Origin: Bacillus cytotoxicus
GTDB taxonomy: Bacteria; Bacillota; Bacilli; Bacillales; Bacillaceae_G
Assembly: GCF_023715645.1 (NCBI RefSeq)
Contig: NZ_JAMBOP010000016.1
Coordinates: forward strand, 28,742 to 92,741
Length of the DNA: 64,000 bases
Reading direction: 5' to 3'
The notes beneath the pieces were generated by a model, which saw nothing but the letters and a program-made list of their open reading frames with translations, ran no database searches and was not told where the DNA came from. Within the stretch, counting starts at the first letter, position 1. Each line of letters begins with the position of its first letter. Positions 16,121-26,291 of the stretch are shown here, piece by piece. A program made the position numbers and the translations under genes.

Positions 16121-19100
16121 ATGAAAAAGCTGCAACGTATTCAAAAAGTATTAGTAGCTAACCGCGGAGAAATTGCGATTCGTGTGTTTCGCGCTTGTGC
16201 AGAATTAGGACTACGCACAGTTGCGATTTACTCGAAAGAAGATAGCGGTTCATATCATCGCTATAAAGCGGATGAGGCGTATCTAGTTGGAGAAGGGAAA
16301 AAACCAATTGATGCATATCTTGATATTGAAAGTATTATTGAGATTGCAAAAAGTAATCATGTTGATGCAATTCACCCTGGATACGGATTTTTGTCAGAAA
16401 ATATCCAATTTGCAAAACGTTGCGAAGAAGAAGGTATTATTTTTATCGGTCCAAAGAGTAAACATTTAGACATGTTTGGAGATAAAGTAAAAGCAAGAAA
16501 GCAAGCTCAATTGGCAAATATCCCTGTTATTCCTGGTAGTGATGGCCCTGTAAATGCTCTTGAAGAAGTAGCGGATTTTGCTAAAAAGTATGATTACCCA
16601 ATTATCATTAAAGCAGCTCTTGGTGGCGGCGGCCGCGGGATGCGGATTGTACGCAGTGCAGAAGAATTAAAGGAAGCGTATGATCGTGCGAAATCCGAGG
16701 CGAAAGCAGCATTTGGGAACGATGAAGTATATGTAGAAAAATTTGTTGAAAATCCAAAACATATTGAAGTACAAATATTAGCAGATGAACAGGGAAATAT
16801 TGTTCATCTATATGAGCGTGATTGTTCTGTACAGCGTAGGCATCAAAAAGTTGTAGAAGTAGCACCAAGTGTGTCTCTTCCAGTTGAACTGCGCGATCGT
16901 ATTTGCGAGGCGGCAGTTCAATTAACGAAAAATGTTGACTATGTGAATGCAGGGACAGTTGAGTTTCTAGTAAAAGGAAACGAATTCTATTTCATTGAAG
17001 TGAATCCGCGTGTCCAAGTAGAACATACAATTACAGAAATGATTACAGGTATTGATATCGTTCAATCGCAAATATTAATTGCGGACGGATATGCTTTGCA
17101 TAGTGAAAAAGTAAGTATTCCAAAACAAGAAGATATTATTACGCATGGATTTGCAATTCAATCCCGTGTGACAACAGAAGATCCGCTTAATAACTTTATG
17201 CCAGATACAGGAAAAATTATGGCGTATCGTTCTGGTGGTGGTTTTGGGGTGCGTTTAGATACAGGAAATAGCTTTCAAGGTGCAGTTATTACACCATATT
17301 ATGACTCATTACTTGTAAAAGTAACAACGTGGGCATTAACATTTGAACAAGCTGCCTCTAAAATGGAACGTAATTTAAAAGAATTTCGTATTCGTGGTAT
17401 TAAAACAAACATTCCGTTTTTGGGGAATGTTGTAAAACACCGAAACTTTTTATCAGGAGAATATGATACAGCATTTATCGATTCCTCACCGGAACTATTC
17501 GTATTTCCAAAACGAAAAGACCGTGGTACAAAAATGCTCTCGTATATTAGCACGGTAACGGTAAATGGATTCCCTGGAGTGGGAAAACAAGAAAAACCGA
17601 TTTTTGCAGAAGCACGCATTCCGAAAATGAAATATTCTGAATCAATTCCAGCTGGTACGAAGCAAATTTTAGATGAGCGCGGGGCCGATGGATTAGTGAA
17701 ATGGGTTCAAGAACAAAAACAAGTATTATTAACTGATACTACATTCCGTGATGCACATCAATCATTATTAGCAACACGTATTCGTACAAAAGAGTTGGGA
17801 GAAATTGCTGAACCAACAGCAAGAATGTTGCCGAATTTATTTTCGTCAGAAATGTGGGGCGGCGCAACATTTGATGTCGCGTATCGTTTCTTAAAAGAAG
17901 ATCCGTGGGAACGTTTATTACAATTACGTGAGAGTATGCCAAACGTATTATTCCAAATGCTTCTTCGTGCATCAAATGCAGTAGGATATAAAAACTATCC
18001 GGATAACTTAATTCAGAAGTTTGTAGAATGTTCTGCGCAGGCAGGTATTGATGTATTCCGTATTTTTGATAGCTTAAACTGGGTAGAAGGAATGCGCGTT
18101 GCAATTGATGCTGTGCGCCAAAACGGTAAAATTGCTGAGGCAACAATGTGCTACACAGGTGATATTCATGATCCAATGCGCAGTAAATATGATTTAAATT
18201 ACTATAAAAATTTAGCAAAAGAATTAGAAGCATCAGGTGCCCATATTTTAGGGATTAAAGATATGGCAGGATTATTAAAACCAAATGCAGCATATGATTT
18301 AGTATCCGCATTAAAAGAGACGGTATCGATCCCAGTGCATCTTCATACGCATGACACAAGTGGGAATGGTGTATTAACATATGCGAAAGCAATTGAAGCC
18401 GGTGTTGATATTGTAGATGTTGCGGTAAGCTCTATGGCTGGTTTAACATCTCAGCCGAGTGCTAATACATTGTTCTATGCATTGGAAGGAAATGAAAGAC
18501 AACCGAATGTGGATGTGAATTCGTTAGAGAAACTCTCTCATTATTGGGAAGATGTTCGTAAATACTATTCTTCCTTTGAAAGTGGAATGAATGCACCGCA
18601 TACAGAAGTGTATATGCATGAAATGCCGGGCGGCCAATACAGTAATCTACAGCAACAAGCAAAAGCTGTTGGACTAGGAGATCGTTTTGATGAAGTGAAA
18701 GGGATGTATCGCCGTGTTAACGATATGTTCGGCGACATCGTTAAAGTAACTCCGTCATCAAAAGTAGTCGGTGATATGGCTCTATTTATGGTACAAAATC
18801 ATTTAACCGAGAAAGATATTTATGAACGTGGCCATGCATTAGATTTCCCAGGATCAGTTGTCGAAATGTTCTCTGGTGACTTAGGACAACCGTATGGTGG
18901 TTTCCCTAAAGAGTTACAAGAGATTATTTTAAAAGGAAAAGAGCCTTTAACAGTAAGACCAGGTGAATTACTAGAACCAATCGATTTTGAAGCATTAAAA
19001 GAAGAATTATTCCATAAGCTTGGTCGTGAAGTAACGATGTTTGATATTGTTGCGTATGCACTATATCCAAAAGTATTTATGGATTATCAAAAAGTTGCAG

Positions 19101-19567
19101 AGCAATATGGTGATATTTCTGTTCTTGACACACCGACATTCTTATATGGAATGAGACTTGGTGAGGAGATTGGTGTGGAAATCGAACGCGGTAAAACGTT
19201 AATCGTAAAATTAATTTCAATTGGAGAACCACAACTAGATGGTACACGTGTTATCTACTTTGAATTTAATGGACAGCCTCGTGAAATTGTTATAAAAGAT
19301 GAAAGTGTTAAAGCGACAGTTTCACAACGAGTAAAAGGGAATCGTGAAAATCCAAGTCATATTAATGCAACGATGCCGGGAACTGTAATTAAAGTGGTTG
19401 TAAAGGAAGGCGAACAAGTAAAAAAAGGTGATACCATGGCAATTACAGAAGCGATGAAAATGGAAACAACTGTACAAGCTCCGTTTACTGGAACGGTGAA
19501 AAAAGTGTATGTGAAAGACGGAGAGGCAATTCAAACAGGTGATTTGTTGATTGAATTAGAACAATAA
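16121..19567 (+). CDS. pycA: pyruvate carboxylase
   Basis: This 1148-residue biotin enzyme makes oxaloacetate from pyruvate and bicarbonate. Domains in order: ATP-grasp biotin carboxylase (residues about 1-460; KAALGGGGRGM, EVNPRVQVEHTITE), carboxyltransferase barrel (about 530-830; LLTDTTFRDAHQSL, FRIFDSLNW, HTHDTSGNG), the allosteric/tetramer linker, and a C-terminal biotinyl domain with the modified lysine in EAMKMET. The length is full for the family. The start is an ATG behind AGAGGGGGA. It is monocistronic, between ftsW and ctaA as in B. subtilis. Confidence 0.97.
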   Translation: MKKLQRIQKVLVANRGEIAIRVFRACAELGLRTVAIYSKEDSGSYHRYKADEAYLVGEGKKPIDAYLDIESIIEIAKSNHVDAIHPGYGFLSENIQFAKRCEEEGIIFIGPKSKHLDMFGDKVKARKQAQLANIPVIPGSDGPVNALEEVADFAKKYDYPIIIKAALGGGGRGMRIVRSAEELKEAYDRAKSEAKAAFGNDEVYVEKFVENPKHIEVQILADEQGNIVHLYERDCSVQRRHQKVVEVAPSVSLPVELRDRICEAAVQLTKNVDYVNAGTVEFLVKGNEFYFIEVNPRVQVEHTITEMITGIDIVQSQILIADGYALHSEKVSIPKQEDIITHGFAIQSRVTTEDPLNNFMPDTGKIMAYRSGGGFGVRLDTGNSFQGAVITPYYDSLLVKVTTWALTFEQAASKMERNLKEFRIRGIKTNIPFLGNVVKHRNFLSGEYDTAFIDSSPELFVFPKRKDRGTKMLSYISTVTVNGFPGVGKQEKPIFAEARIPKMKYSESIPAGTKQILDERGADGLVKWVQEQKQVLLTDTTFRDAHQSLLATRIRTKELGEIAEPTARMLPNLFSSEMWGGATFDVAYRFLKEDPWERLLQLRESMPNVLFQMLLRASNAVGYKNYPDNLIQKFVECSAQAGIDVFRIFDSLNWVEGMRVAIDAVRQNGKIAEATMCYTGDIHDPMRSKYDLNYYKNLAKELEASGAHILGIKDMAGLLKPNAAYDLVSALKETVSIPVHLHTHDTSGNGVLTYAKAIEAGVDIVDVAVSSMAGLTSQPSANTLFYALEGNERQPNVDVNSLEKLSHYWEDVRKYYSSFESGMNAPHTEVYMHEMPGGQYSNLQQQAKAVGLGDRFDEVKGMYRRVNDMFGDIVKVTPSSKVVGDMALFMVQNHLTEKDIYERGHALDFPGSVVEMFSGDLGQPYGGFPKELQEIILKGKEPLTVRPGELLEPIDFEALKEELFHKLGREVTMFDIVAYALYPKVFMDYQKVAEQYGDISVLDTPTFLYGMRLGEEIGVEIERGKTLIVKLISIGEPQLDGTRVIYFEFNGQPREIVIKDESVKATVSQRVKGNRENPSHINATMPGTVIKVVVKEGEQVKKGDTMAITEAMKMETTVQAPFTGTVKKVYVKDGEAIQTGDLLIELEQ

Positions 19568-19618
19568 AGTGAAACTTTAATCAGTGGGGGTCTTACTGCC
19601 CACGAATAGCGGGATAAA
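19566..19618 (+). repeat. short dispersed repeat (AAAGTGAAACTT family), copy 1
   Basis: It reads AAAGTGAAACTTTAATCAG, then a GTGGG/CCCAC hairpin, then AATAGCGGGATAAA. It overlaps the pycA stop codon. Related copies start near 27229, 32474, 54829 and 60735. Confidence 0.7.
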
Positions 19619-19645
19619 ATAAGGCGATTACTCGAATTTTGAAAA

Positions 19646-19682
19646 TAAAAAAGAGCTGCTTTCGTGTAGCTCTTTTGCTTTT
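19646..19682 (+). terminator. terminator of pycA
   Basis: The stem AAAAGAGCT/AGCTCTTTT is followed by GCTTTTTTG, in the gap between the convergent pycA and ctaA genes. Confidence 0.75.
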
Positions 19683-19688
19683 TTGAAA

Positions 19689-19720
19689 ATAATAACTTGT
19701 CGGAAGAGACAAGTTATTAT
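19689..19720 (-). terminator. hairpin at the 3' end of ctaA
   Basis: The 11-bp stem AATAACTTGTC/GACAAGTTATT overlaps the ctaA stop codon. On the minus strand it is followed by ATTTTC, so it could end ctaA transcription. Confidence 0.55.
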
Positions 19721-20664
19721 GATAGTTTTGTTTGTTTAATATTACGATTTATTTCTGTTTTATTTCTGTTTGTTTTACTGCGTGTTCCTAGCATAGCTAA
19801 ATAGCATAATACAGCAAATAAGCATGAAATAAAGAGTGAATGCAGAAGGGACATTGTTAAGCTCGCGTCTGTGTATACAACTAAAATACCAACGATTGCT
19901 TGACATGTGACAAGAATAAAAGCTGTAATCCACCCATAACATATAACCTTTTGTTGTTTATAATGCCTAATAGCTATCATCATGGCATATAAAATCCAAG
20001 CGAAAATTAACGTAGCAGCAATCCGATGTCCCATTTGTACCCATTCGTGATATTGCGTGGGTAGAGGGCTGTTTTTACTGCATAATGGGAAAATCGGACA
20101 GGCCAAGCTTGCGTGCTCATGCCGTACTAATGCTCCTGTATAGACAACAAGGTAACTGTAAATTGTTACACCGTAAATGTGAAATTTCATCTTCTTATCA
20201 ATAACAAGTGAATAGGCATCAAATTTTTTATCGATTTCAAAGATGAGAAGTGTTAATAAAATAACAGCAGCAAACGAAATAAGGGAAATACCGAAATGAA
20301 TTGCTAATACAGCCGGAACTTGCCCCCATACAACCGCAGCAGCGCCCATTAGCGCTTGCGCTATTAAAAACACGAAAGATAAAATAGCAAGTGCTTTTGT
20401 TTCACGAACGTGTCCATAGTATTTCCAAGATAAGATACATAGCAGTGTAACGAGAATTCCAGCAGAACCTGAAGTAAGACGATGACTTAGTTCAATGATT
20501 GTCTCCATTGATAAATTCGATGGAAAAAGTTCTCCATTACATAGCGGCCAAGATTTACCGCATCCTTGTCCAGAGCCAGTTTTAGTAACTAATGCCCCGC
20601 CAAGAAGAACAAATAATAAATCTAGACTTGTAATGACTGCTAACCATTTTATAAAGCGTTGCAA
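19717..20664 (-). CDS. ctaA: heme A synthase
   Basis: A 315-residue membrane protein with eight predicted helices. It oxidises the C8 methyl of heme O to the formyl of heme A. The two repeat halves each carry the family's histidines ([30 protein letters not shown]) and cysteine pairs in the outer loops (GCGKSWPLC and ACPIFPLC). The start is TTG (MQRFIKW), with AAAGG unusually close upstream; no better in-frame start is visible. It is divergent from ctaB, as in B. subtilis. Confidence 0.93.
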   Translation of the reverse strand: MQRFIKWLAVITSLDLLFVLLGGALVTKTGSGQGCGKSWPLCNGELFPSNLSMETIIELSHRLTSGSAGILVTLLCILSWKYYGHVRETKALAILSFVFLIAQALMGAAAVVWGQVPAVLAIHFGISLISFAAVILLTLLIFEIDKKFDAYSLVIDKKMKFHIYGVTIYSYLVVYTGALVRHEHASLACPIFPLCSKNSPLPTQYHEWVQMGHRIAATLIFAWILYAMMIAIRHYKQQKVICYGWITAFILVTCQAIVGILVVYTDASLTMSLLHSLFISCLFAVLCYLAMLGTRSKTNRNKTEINRNIKQTKLS

Positions 20665-20715
20665 TCCTTTTCACCAGCTTTCAATTTCTAAGTTATTGTG
20701 CAATATTTTAATAAA

Positions 20716-20740
20716 ATAAAGTGAAACTTCCCGCGGTGTT
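20716..20740 (+). repeat. partial AAAGTGAAACTT repeat, copy 2
   Basis: AAAGTGAAACTTCCCGCGG matches the head of the family; later sequence (CGTTAAACTAATTTGGTAC) is only loosely similar to the long copies. Confidence 0.4.
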
Positions 20741-21123
20741 GTTTTACTCTTTCACTTAGGGATCGTTAAACTAATTTGGTACATACAAGCAGTTCCCATC
20801 TTAAGATTTTGAAGATATGAAGAATCTTGAGATGGAGTTTTACTAGCTGTAAATAGCTAGATAAATGGTAAAGAAACAGAAATGCACTACAGTCCTATGA
20901 TATATAAAATCTGATAAAATAGCAAAGGGGAGAGAAAAGAAGAAGAGGGGGGAAGGGAAATAAATAGCTGATTTCAACAAAAAATAGTAAATTTTATAAA
21001 GAAATATACAGAAATACATGCGGAATTTGACAAAATGGTTTATTATAAAAGATAATTACGTTTTATATTTGATGAGTTAATAGGAAAACTTTTTAAGTCG
21101 CAGACACAAAAAGTTCATGTTTT

Positions 21124-21160
21124 CTTCACAAATTCTTCATGAAATATGTTTTAATATACT
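21124..21160 (+). promoter_or_regulatory. candidate ResD-controlled promoter of ctaB
   Basis: TATACT (21155-21160) lacks a good -35 element at 17 bases. TTCACAAAT (21125-21133), whose reverse complement ATTTGTGAA fits the ResD target TTTGTGAAT, sits just upstream. In B. subtilis, ResD activates ctaA and cta oxidase genes. The reading here is an inference from one site. Confidence 0.4.
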
Positions 21161-21214
21161 CGAGCAAGAAGTGTATATTAATAGTAGAACCACAAAACAA
21201 CATTTATACCGTGA

Positions 21215-21243
21215 AAACATTGCTATATAGAAGCGCAATGTTT
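21215..21243 (+). other. leader hairpin of ctaB
   Basis: The perfect 9-bp arms AAACATTGC and GCAATGTTT enclose 11 bases and are followed by AATTTTAAG. It lies between the candidate promoter and the ctaB start and could be a partial terminator. Confidence 0.5.
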
Positions 21244-21298
21244 AATTTTAAGTAAATGGACAAAAGAAAGATTGAAGTTTTAAGAGGGGGTTAAAGTG

Positions 21299-22222
21299 AT
21301 GAACCATGCAACAAGTGAACTGCATGATGAGTCAGCTGTAACAAATGTACAGGAAACAACACGTGTACAAGATTTATCAGCGCTCGTTAAGATGGGGATT
21401 GTGAATTCAAATACACTTACTGTATTTACAGGAATTTGGTTAGCTTTACATTTCAATGGATTGAGTGTTATGGACCATCTAGATAAAATGTTTTTTACAA
21501 TCGTCGGTTCAGCATTAATTATGGCGGGATCATGTAGTTTAAATAACTATATTGACCGAGATATTGATCATTTAATGGAACGAACAAAAAATCGTCCAAC
21601 GGTAACGGGGAAATATAAACCAGGATTTGTATTAACATTAGGTATTACAATTACGCTTCTTGGATTTGTATTTTTACTTCTTACAACACCGATGGCAGCA
21701 CTTATTGGTTTTATCGGTGCCTTCACATATGTTGTGCTGTATTCATTATGGACAAAGCGAAAATATACGTTAAATACAGTAGTAGGAAGTGTATCAGGTG
21801 CAGTTCCGCCTTTAATCGGTTGGGCAGCTGTTGATCCAAGTTTGAGTAATCCTATTCCTTGGATGCTATTCTTAATAATGTTTGTTTGGCAAATTCCACA
21901 TTTCCTCGCACTTGCGATGAAACGTGTTGAAGAATATCGCAAAGCAGGTATTCCAATGCTTCCTGTTGCGCATGGATTTGATATTACAAAACGTCAAATT
22001 ATGATTTGGACAGTATGTTTATTACCACTACCATTTTATATGAGTGCACTTGGGGTAACATTTATGGTAATTGCAACATTGCTTAACATCGGTTGGATCG
22101 TGTTAGGGTTTTATGGCTTCCGAAAGAAAGATGACATCAAATGGTCCGTGCAAATGTTTGTATACTCCTTAAATTACTTAACAATCTTATTTATTTCAAT
22201 GATTGTTGTAACTTTCTTCTAA
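21299..22222 (+). CDS. ctaB: heme O synthase (protoheme IX farnesyltransferase)
   Basis: A 307-residue UbiA-family prenyltransferase with about nine membrane helices. The first allylic-diphosphate motif is NNYIDRDID and the typical [13 protein letters not shown] loop follows. It converts heme B to heme O, the substrate for CtaA. The ATG at 21299 has AAGAGGGGG 8 bases upstream; a GTG lies one codon earlier. It is the first gene of the ctaBCDEFG run. Confidence 0.95.
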   Translation: MNHATSELHDESAVTNVQETTRVQDLSALVKMGIVNSNTLTVFTGIWLALHFNGLSVMDHLDKMFFTIVGSALIMAGSCSLNNYIDRDIDHLMERTKNRPTVTGKYKPGFVLTLGITITLLGFVFLLLTTPMAALIGFIGAFTYVVLYSLWTKRKYTLNTVVGSVSGAVPPLIGWAAVDPSLSNPIPWMLFLIMFVWQIPHFLALAMKRVEEYRKAGIPMLPVAHGFDITKRQIMIWTVCLLPLPFYMSALGVTFMVIATLLNIGWIVLGFYGFRKKDDIKWSVQMFVYSLNYLTILFISMIVVTFF

Positions 22223-22314
22223 GACAACGGCATGAGGGGATTTCTTTACGTTGAGATTTACTTTACTTACTATAAAGTACAATCTAAATCACAAAGAAAG
22301 TGGGGGTTGTTTGC

Positions 22315-23364
22315 ATGAAGAAACAGTGGCGATTGCTTTCGCTCGTTTCACTAGTGACTTTACTGTTAGGGGGATGCGGTAAAGCCTTTCAATCTACTTT
22401 GATACCACAAGGTGAAGTAGCAAAAATGCAATATGATTTATTGTTATTAGCTAGTGCAATCATGATTGGTGTCGTTCTTGTAGTTACGATTATTTTCTTG
22501 TATGTAATTGTGCGTTTCCGTCAAAGGAAGGGCCAGGAAAATTATATTCCGAAGCAAGTAGAAGGAAATCACAAGCTAGAAATTATATGGACAGTCATTC
22601 CGATTTTACTTTTATTGGTATTGGCTGTCCCTACTGTTACATATACGTTTAAACTTGCTGACGTAAGTGGAATGGAGAAAAAGAATATTGATAAAGATAT
22701 AATCGTTGTTGATGTAACAGCGAATCTTTATTGGTGGGAATTTTCTTACAATAATGAAAAGTTAGTATCTTCGCAAGATTTAGTCATCCCTACAGGTAAA
22801 AAAGTGTATTTAAATTTAAAAGGTGCTGATATCAAACACTCATTTTGGGTGCCATCTTTAGCTGGAAAAATGGATACAAATACAGATAATGTGAACAAGA
22901 TGTGGATTAAAGCAGATAAAGCGGGCACATATAATGGATTTTGTACAGAATTTTGCGGACCTTCTCATTCTTTAATGCAGTTTAAAGTGAAAGCTGTTAA
23001 TGAAAGCGAGTACAAAAAATGGGTTGCTAGTATGAAAAAATTAGATGGTAAAAAGACTGTTGCTACTTCGAAAGAGCAAGAAGGAAAACAAATTTTTGAA
23101 AAGAGTTGTATCGGTTGCCATGCTGTTGGATCAAATGATAGCAGACCACCTTCTGCACGTATCGCACCTAATTTAGCAAATTTTGCAGACCGTGATATGG
23201 TTGCGGGAATTGCTGAAAATAATGACGAAAACGTAAAAAAATGGTTAAAAGACCCTGAAAGCATGAAACCAGGAAATAAAATGACTGGAAAATACGGTAA
23301 TCTTACTGACGATCAAGTAGAGTCATTAAATGCTTACTTGAAAACATTAAAAGTTGAAAAGTAA
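22315..23364 (+). CDS. ctaC: cytochrome caa3 oxidase subunit II
   Basis: A 349-residue lipoprotein. A signal peptide ends in the lipobox LLGGC (Cys21). Two membrane helices anchor it (about residues 44-66 and 88-110). The CuA domain has CTEFCGPSHSLM (Cys210 and Cys214), and a fused C-terminal cytochrome c domain has CIGCH (265-269), which marks a caa3-type enzyme. I use the ATG at 22315 with GTGGGGG upstream; the in-frame ATG-less extension from 22300 overlaps that site. Confidence 0.95.
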   Translation: MKKQWRLLSLVSLVTLLLGGCGKAFQSTLIPQGEVAKMQYDLLLLASAIMIGVVLVVTIIFLYVIVRFRQRKGQENYIPKQVEGNHKLEIIWTVIPILLLLVLAVPTVTYTFKLADVSGMEKKNIDKDIIVVDVTANLYWWEFSYNNEKLVSSQDLVIPTGKKVYLNLKGADIKHSFWVPSLAGKMDTNTDNVNKMWIKADKAGTYNGFCTEFCGPSHSLMQFKVKAVNESEYKKWVASMKKLDGKKTVATSKEQEGKQIFEKSCIGCHAVGSNDSRPPSARIAPNLANFADRDMVAGIAENNDENVKKWLKDPESMKPGNKMTGKYGNLTDDQVESLNAYLKTLKVEK

Positions 23365-23397
23365 TGAGAAACTATTTGCGAAGGGGAGGTTGAAAAC

Positions 23398-25260
23398 GTG
23401 AGTTCTGTAGCAAAAAAACAGGGAGCTGGCTCTATAATTTGGGATTATTTAACAACAGTAGACCATAAAAAGATTGCCATTCTCTATTTAATTGCAGGTG
23501 GATTATTTTTTATCATCGGTGGAATAGAAGCAATATTTATTCGGTATCAGTTAGCGTTTCCAAACAATGATTTTCTTGTTGGAGATGCATATAATCAAGT
23601 TTTAACAATGCACGGAACAACAATGATTTTCTTAGCGGCAATGCCGCTTGTGTTTGCAATGATGAACGCAGCTGTACCACTCCAAATCGGCGCGCGCGAT
23701 GTTGCGTTTCCGTTTCTTAATTCACTTGGATTTTGGCTATTTTTCTTTGGTGGTGTATTTTTAAATTTAAGTTGGTTTTTAGGTGGGGCACCTGATGCAG
23801 GGTGGACATCATATGCATCGTTATCTCTTGTATCAAAAGGACACGGCATCGATTTCTATGTCCTCGGCCTGCAAATTTCGGGTATTGGAACACTAATAGG
23901 GGGGATTAACTTCCTAGTTACCATTATTAATATGCGTGCACCTGGAATGACATATATGCGTATGCCGATGTTTACATGGACGACATTTGTAACATCTGCC
24001 CTTATTTTATTCGCATTTCCCCCACTTACAGTCGGTTTAGCTTTATTAATGTTAGATCGATTATTTGGAACAAGCTTTTTTAATCCAGCCTTAGGAGGAA
24101 ATACGATTATATGGGAGCATTTATTTTGGATCTTCGGTCATCCAGAGGTATATATTCTTATACTCCCAGTTTTCGGAATATTCTCAGAAATATTTGCGAC
24201 ATTTTCTAAAAAACGATTATTCGGATATTCATCTATGGTATTTGCGACGGTATTAATTGGATTTTTAGGATTCATGGTGTGGGCACATCACATGTTCACG
24301 GTGGGTCTTGGACCAGTAGCAAATGCCATTTTTTCTGTAGCTACAATGGCAATAGCAGTTCCGACAGGGATTAAAATTTTTAACTGGCTCTTTACAATGT
24401 GGGGAGGGAGTATTCGGTTTACAACGCCAATGATGTGGGCTGTTGCTTTCATCCCATCATTCGTTATGGGAGGGGTAACAGGGGTTATGCTTGCATCTGC
24501 TCCTGCTGATTATCAATTTCATGATAATTACTTCGTTGTTGCCCACTTCCATTACGTAATTGTTGGTGGAGTTGTGTTTGGATTATTTGCAGGGGCTCAT
24601 TATTATTGGCCGCTTATGTTTAATAAAATCTTAGATGAGACACTTGGTAAAATTACGTTTTGGCTGTTCTTTATTGGTTTCCATTTAACGTTCTTTATTC
24701 AGCACTTTCTTGGTTTAATCGGTATGCCGCGCCGATATTTTACGTATTTGCCAGGACAAGGATTAGAAACTGGAAATTTAATTAGTTCAATAGGCGCAGC
24801 ATTTATGGCTCTTGGAACAATTGTTCTTTTGGTTAATGTTGTAAAAACATCCTTTTCAAAAAAACAAGCCGGCCGCGATCCTTGGGATGGCCGCACGCTA
24901 GAATGGGCAATTCCTGCGCCGACACCTGAATATAATTTTAAACAATTACCATTTGTGCGTGGTCTCGATCCATTATGGATAGAAAAACGGGAAGGTAAAA
25001 ATGAGATGACACCGGCAGAGCCGGTTGGTGATATTCATATGCCAAATTCATCTTTCTTACCGTTTGTTATCTCATTAGGCTTATTTATCGCAGCATTTGG
25101 AGCGATGTATATGCAGGGTGGAAAAGAGAAAATGTGGTTAGTAGTAGCAATTGTTGGTCTTATTATTACATTTGGATCAATGTTCTTCCGATCTGTCATT
25201 GATGATCATGGATACCACATTCATAAAGAAGATTTAGATGATAAAGGGGGCAAGGCGTAA
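23398..25260 (+). CDS. ctaD: cytochrome caa3 oxidase subunit I
   Basis: This 620-residue heme-copper oxidase core has twelve to fourteen membrane helices. Visible ligands are the low-spin heme His in MHGTTM, the CuB and cross-link motif WIFGHPEVYILILP, WAHHMFTVG, and the two heme ligands in VVAHFHYVIVGG. It reduces oxygen to water with proton pumping. The GTG start follows AAGGGGAGG. The stop overlaps the ctaE start by one base (TAATG), so translation is probably coupled. Confidence 0.97.
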   Translation: MSSVAKKQGAGSIIWDYLTTVDHKKIAILYLIAGGLFFIIGGIEAIFIRYQLAFPNNDFLVGDAYNQVLTMHGTTMIFLAAMPLVFAMMNAAVPLQIGARDVAFPFLNSLGFWLFFFGGVFLNLSWFLGGAPDAGWTSYASLSLVSKGHGIDFYVLGLQISGIGTLIGGINFLVTIINMRAPGMTYMRMPMFTWTTFVTSALILFAFPPLTVGLALLMLDRLFGTSFFNPALGGNTIIWEHLFWIFGHPEVYILILPVFGIFSEIFATFSKKRLFGYSSMVFATVLIGFLGFMVWAHHMFTVGLGPVANAIFSVATMAIAVPTGIKIFNWLFTMWGGSIRFTTPMMWAVAFIPSFVMGGVTGVMLASAPADYQFHDNYFVVAHFHYVIVGGVVFGLFAGAHYYWPLMFNKILDETLGKITFWLFFIGFHLTFFIQHFLGLIGMPRRYFTYLPGQGLETGNLISSIGAAFMALGTIVLLVNVVKTSFSKKQAGRDPWDGRTLEWAIPAPTPEYNFKQLPFVRGLDPLWIEKREGKNEMTPAEPVGDIHMPNSSFLPFVISLGLFIAAFGAMYMQGGKEKMWLVVAIVGLIITFGSMFFRSVIDDHGYHIHKEDLDDKGGKA

Positions 25261-25883
25261 TGCATGCAGAGGAAAATTTAACAAATGAAACATTCCCAGC
25301 AGAGCCTGAAAAAGCGACCCTCGAAGGTAAAAATAAATTCATTGGATTTTGGTTATTTCTGGGGGGCGAAACGGTGCTGTTTGCTTCCTTGTTTGGAACA
25401 TATTTAGCACTGAAAAATTCAACAAATGGTGGGCCAACGTCACAAGAAATGTTTCAAATGCCGCTTGTGTTTATAATGACAATGCTTCTTTTAACGAGTA
25501 GCTTAACGAGTGTATATGCAATGTATCATATGAAGAATTTTAATTTTAAACAAATGCAGCTTTGGCTTATGATTACGATCTTACTTGGGGTTGGCTTTTT
25601 AGGTTTTGAGATATATGAGTTCAATCATTATACTCATGAATTTAAGCATACTATGAAAAGTAGTGCATTTGGTTCTGCATTTTATGCGTTAGTTGGTACG
25701 CATGGATTACACGTTTTATTTGGATTACTTTGGATTTTAACTTTAGTGCTCCGTAATGCGAAGCGTGGTTTAAATTTATATAATGCTCCAAAGTTTTACG
25801 TCGCATCAATTTACTGGCATTTTATTGACGTAGTTTGGGTGTTTATTTTCACTGTAGTATATTTAATGGGAATGGTGGGATAA
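25260..25883 (+). CDS. ctaE: cytochrome caa3 oxidase subunit III
   Basis: A 207-residue membrane protein with five helices, as expected for the short bacterial form of subunit III. The family pattern is seen in LEGKNKFIGFWLFLGGETVLFASLF, ALVGTHGLHVLFGL and YWHFIDVVWVFIF. It supports the stability of subunit I. Its ATG overlaps the ctaD stop. Confidence 0.95.
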   Translation: MHAEENLTNETFPAEPEKATLEGKNKFIGFWLFLGGETVLFASLFGTYLALKNSTNGGPTSQEMFQMPLVFIMTMLLLTSSLTSVYAMYHMKNFNFKQMQLWLMITILLGVGFLGFEIYEFNHYTHEFKHTMKSSAFGSAFYALVGTHGLHVLFGLLWILTLVLRNAKRGLNLYNAPKFYVASIYWHFIDVVWVFIFTVVYLMGMVG

Positions 25884-25886
25884 ACA

Positions 25887-26225
25887 ATGGCGATAAAACA
25901 AACAACGATAAGCAATCCTAAAGTGGATCTTGCTTATCGCAGAAAAAAAAGTGCGGAAGAAATGAAACATCAAGTCATTACGTTCGGGTTAATGATTTTT
26001 TTAACAGTTATTGCATTTGTAGCAGTCGCATATCCGAAAATATTTAGTCCGCTTTTTTCGGTACCACTTATTTTATTATTAGCTACCATACAAGTTATTT
26101 TTCAATTGTATTATTTTATGCATATGAGCCATAAAGGGCATGAAACTCCATCGTTTTTCTTGTATGCTGGTTTGTTAGTCGGATTAGTAACGATTTTAAC
26201 CTTTATGACAATCGTTTGGATTTAA
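25887..26225 (+). CDS. ctaF: cytochrome caa3 oxidase subunit IV
   Basis: A 112-residue protein with three membrane helices in the last 75 residues and a charged N-terminus. It has the small-subunit pattern QVIFQLYYFMHM of subunit IVB. It follows ctaE by three bases. A strong hairpin with a T-run at 26231-26264 follows its stop. Confidence 0.92.
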   Translation: MAIKQTTISNPKVDLAYRRKKSAEEMKHQVITFGLMIFLTVIAFVAVAYPKIFSPLFSVPLILLLATIQVIFQLYYFMHMSHKGHETPSFFLYAGLLVGLVTILTFMTIVWI

Positions 26226-26230
26226 AATAG

Positions 26231-26264
26231 AAAGGGGGATTGAATGTTTTATCAATCCCCTTTT
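26231..26264 (+). terminator. intra-operon terminator between ctaF and ctaG
   Basis: AAAGGGGGATTGA and TATCAATCCCCTTTT form a stem of about 11 bp with a short loop and end in TTTTCC. It lies six bases after ctaF and 28 before ctaG, and would lower ctaG transcription relative to the oxidase genes. Confidence 0.75.
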
Positions 26265-26291
26265 CCTCATGAAAGGGAGGGTGAAGGGAAA

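Larger units (their letters stand above)
20665..21298. other. divergent ctaA / ctaB control region
   Basis: This 634-base gap holds a partial short repeat (from 20716), a hairpin at 20796-20835 (CCATCTTAAGATT/AATCTTGAGATGG), a ResD-like site near 21125 and a leader hairpin at 21215-21243 before ctaB. A/T-rich sequence fills the rest. No gene is visible. Confidence 0.5.
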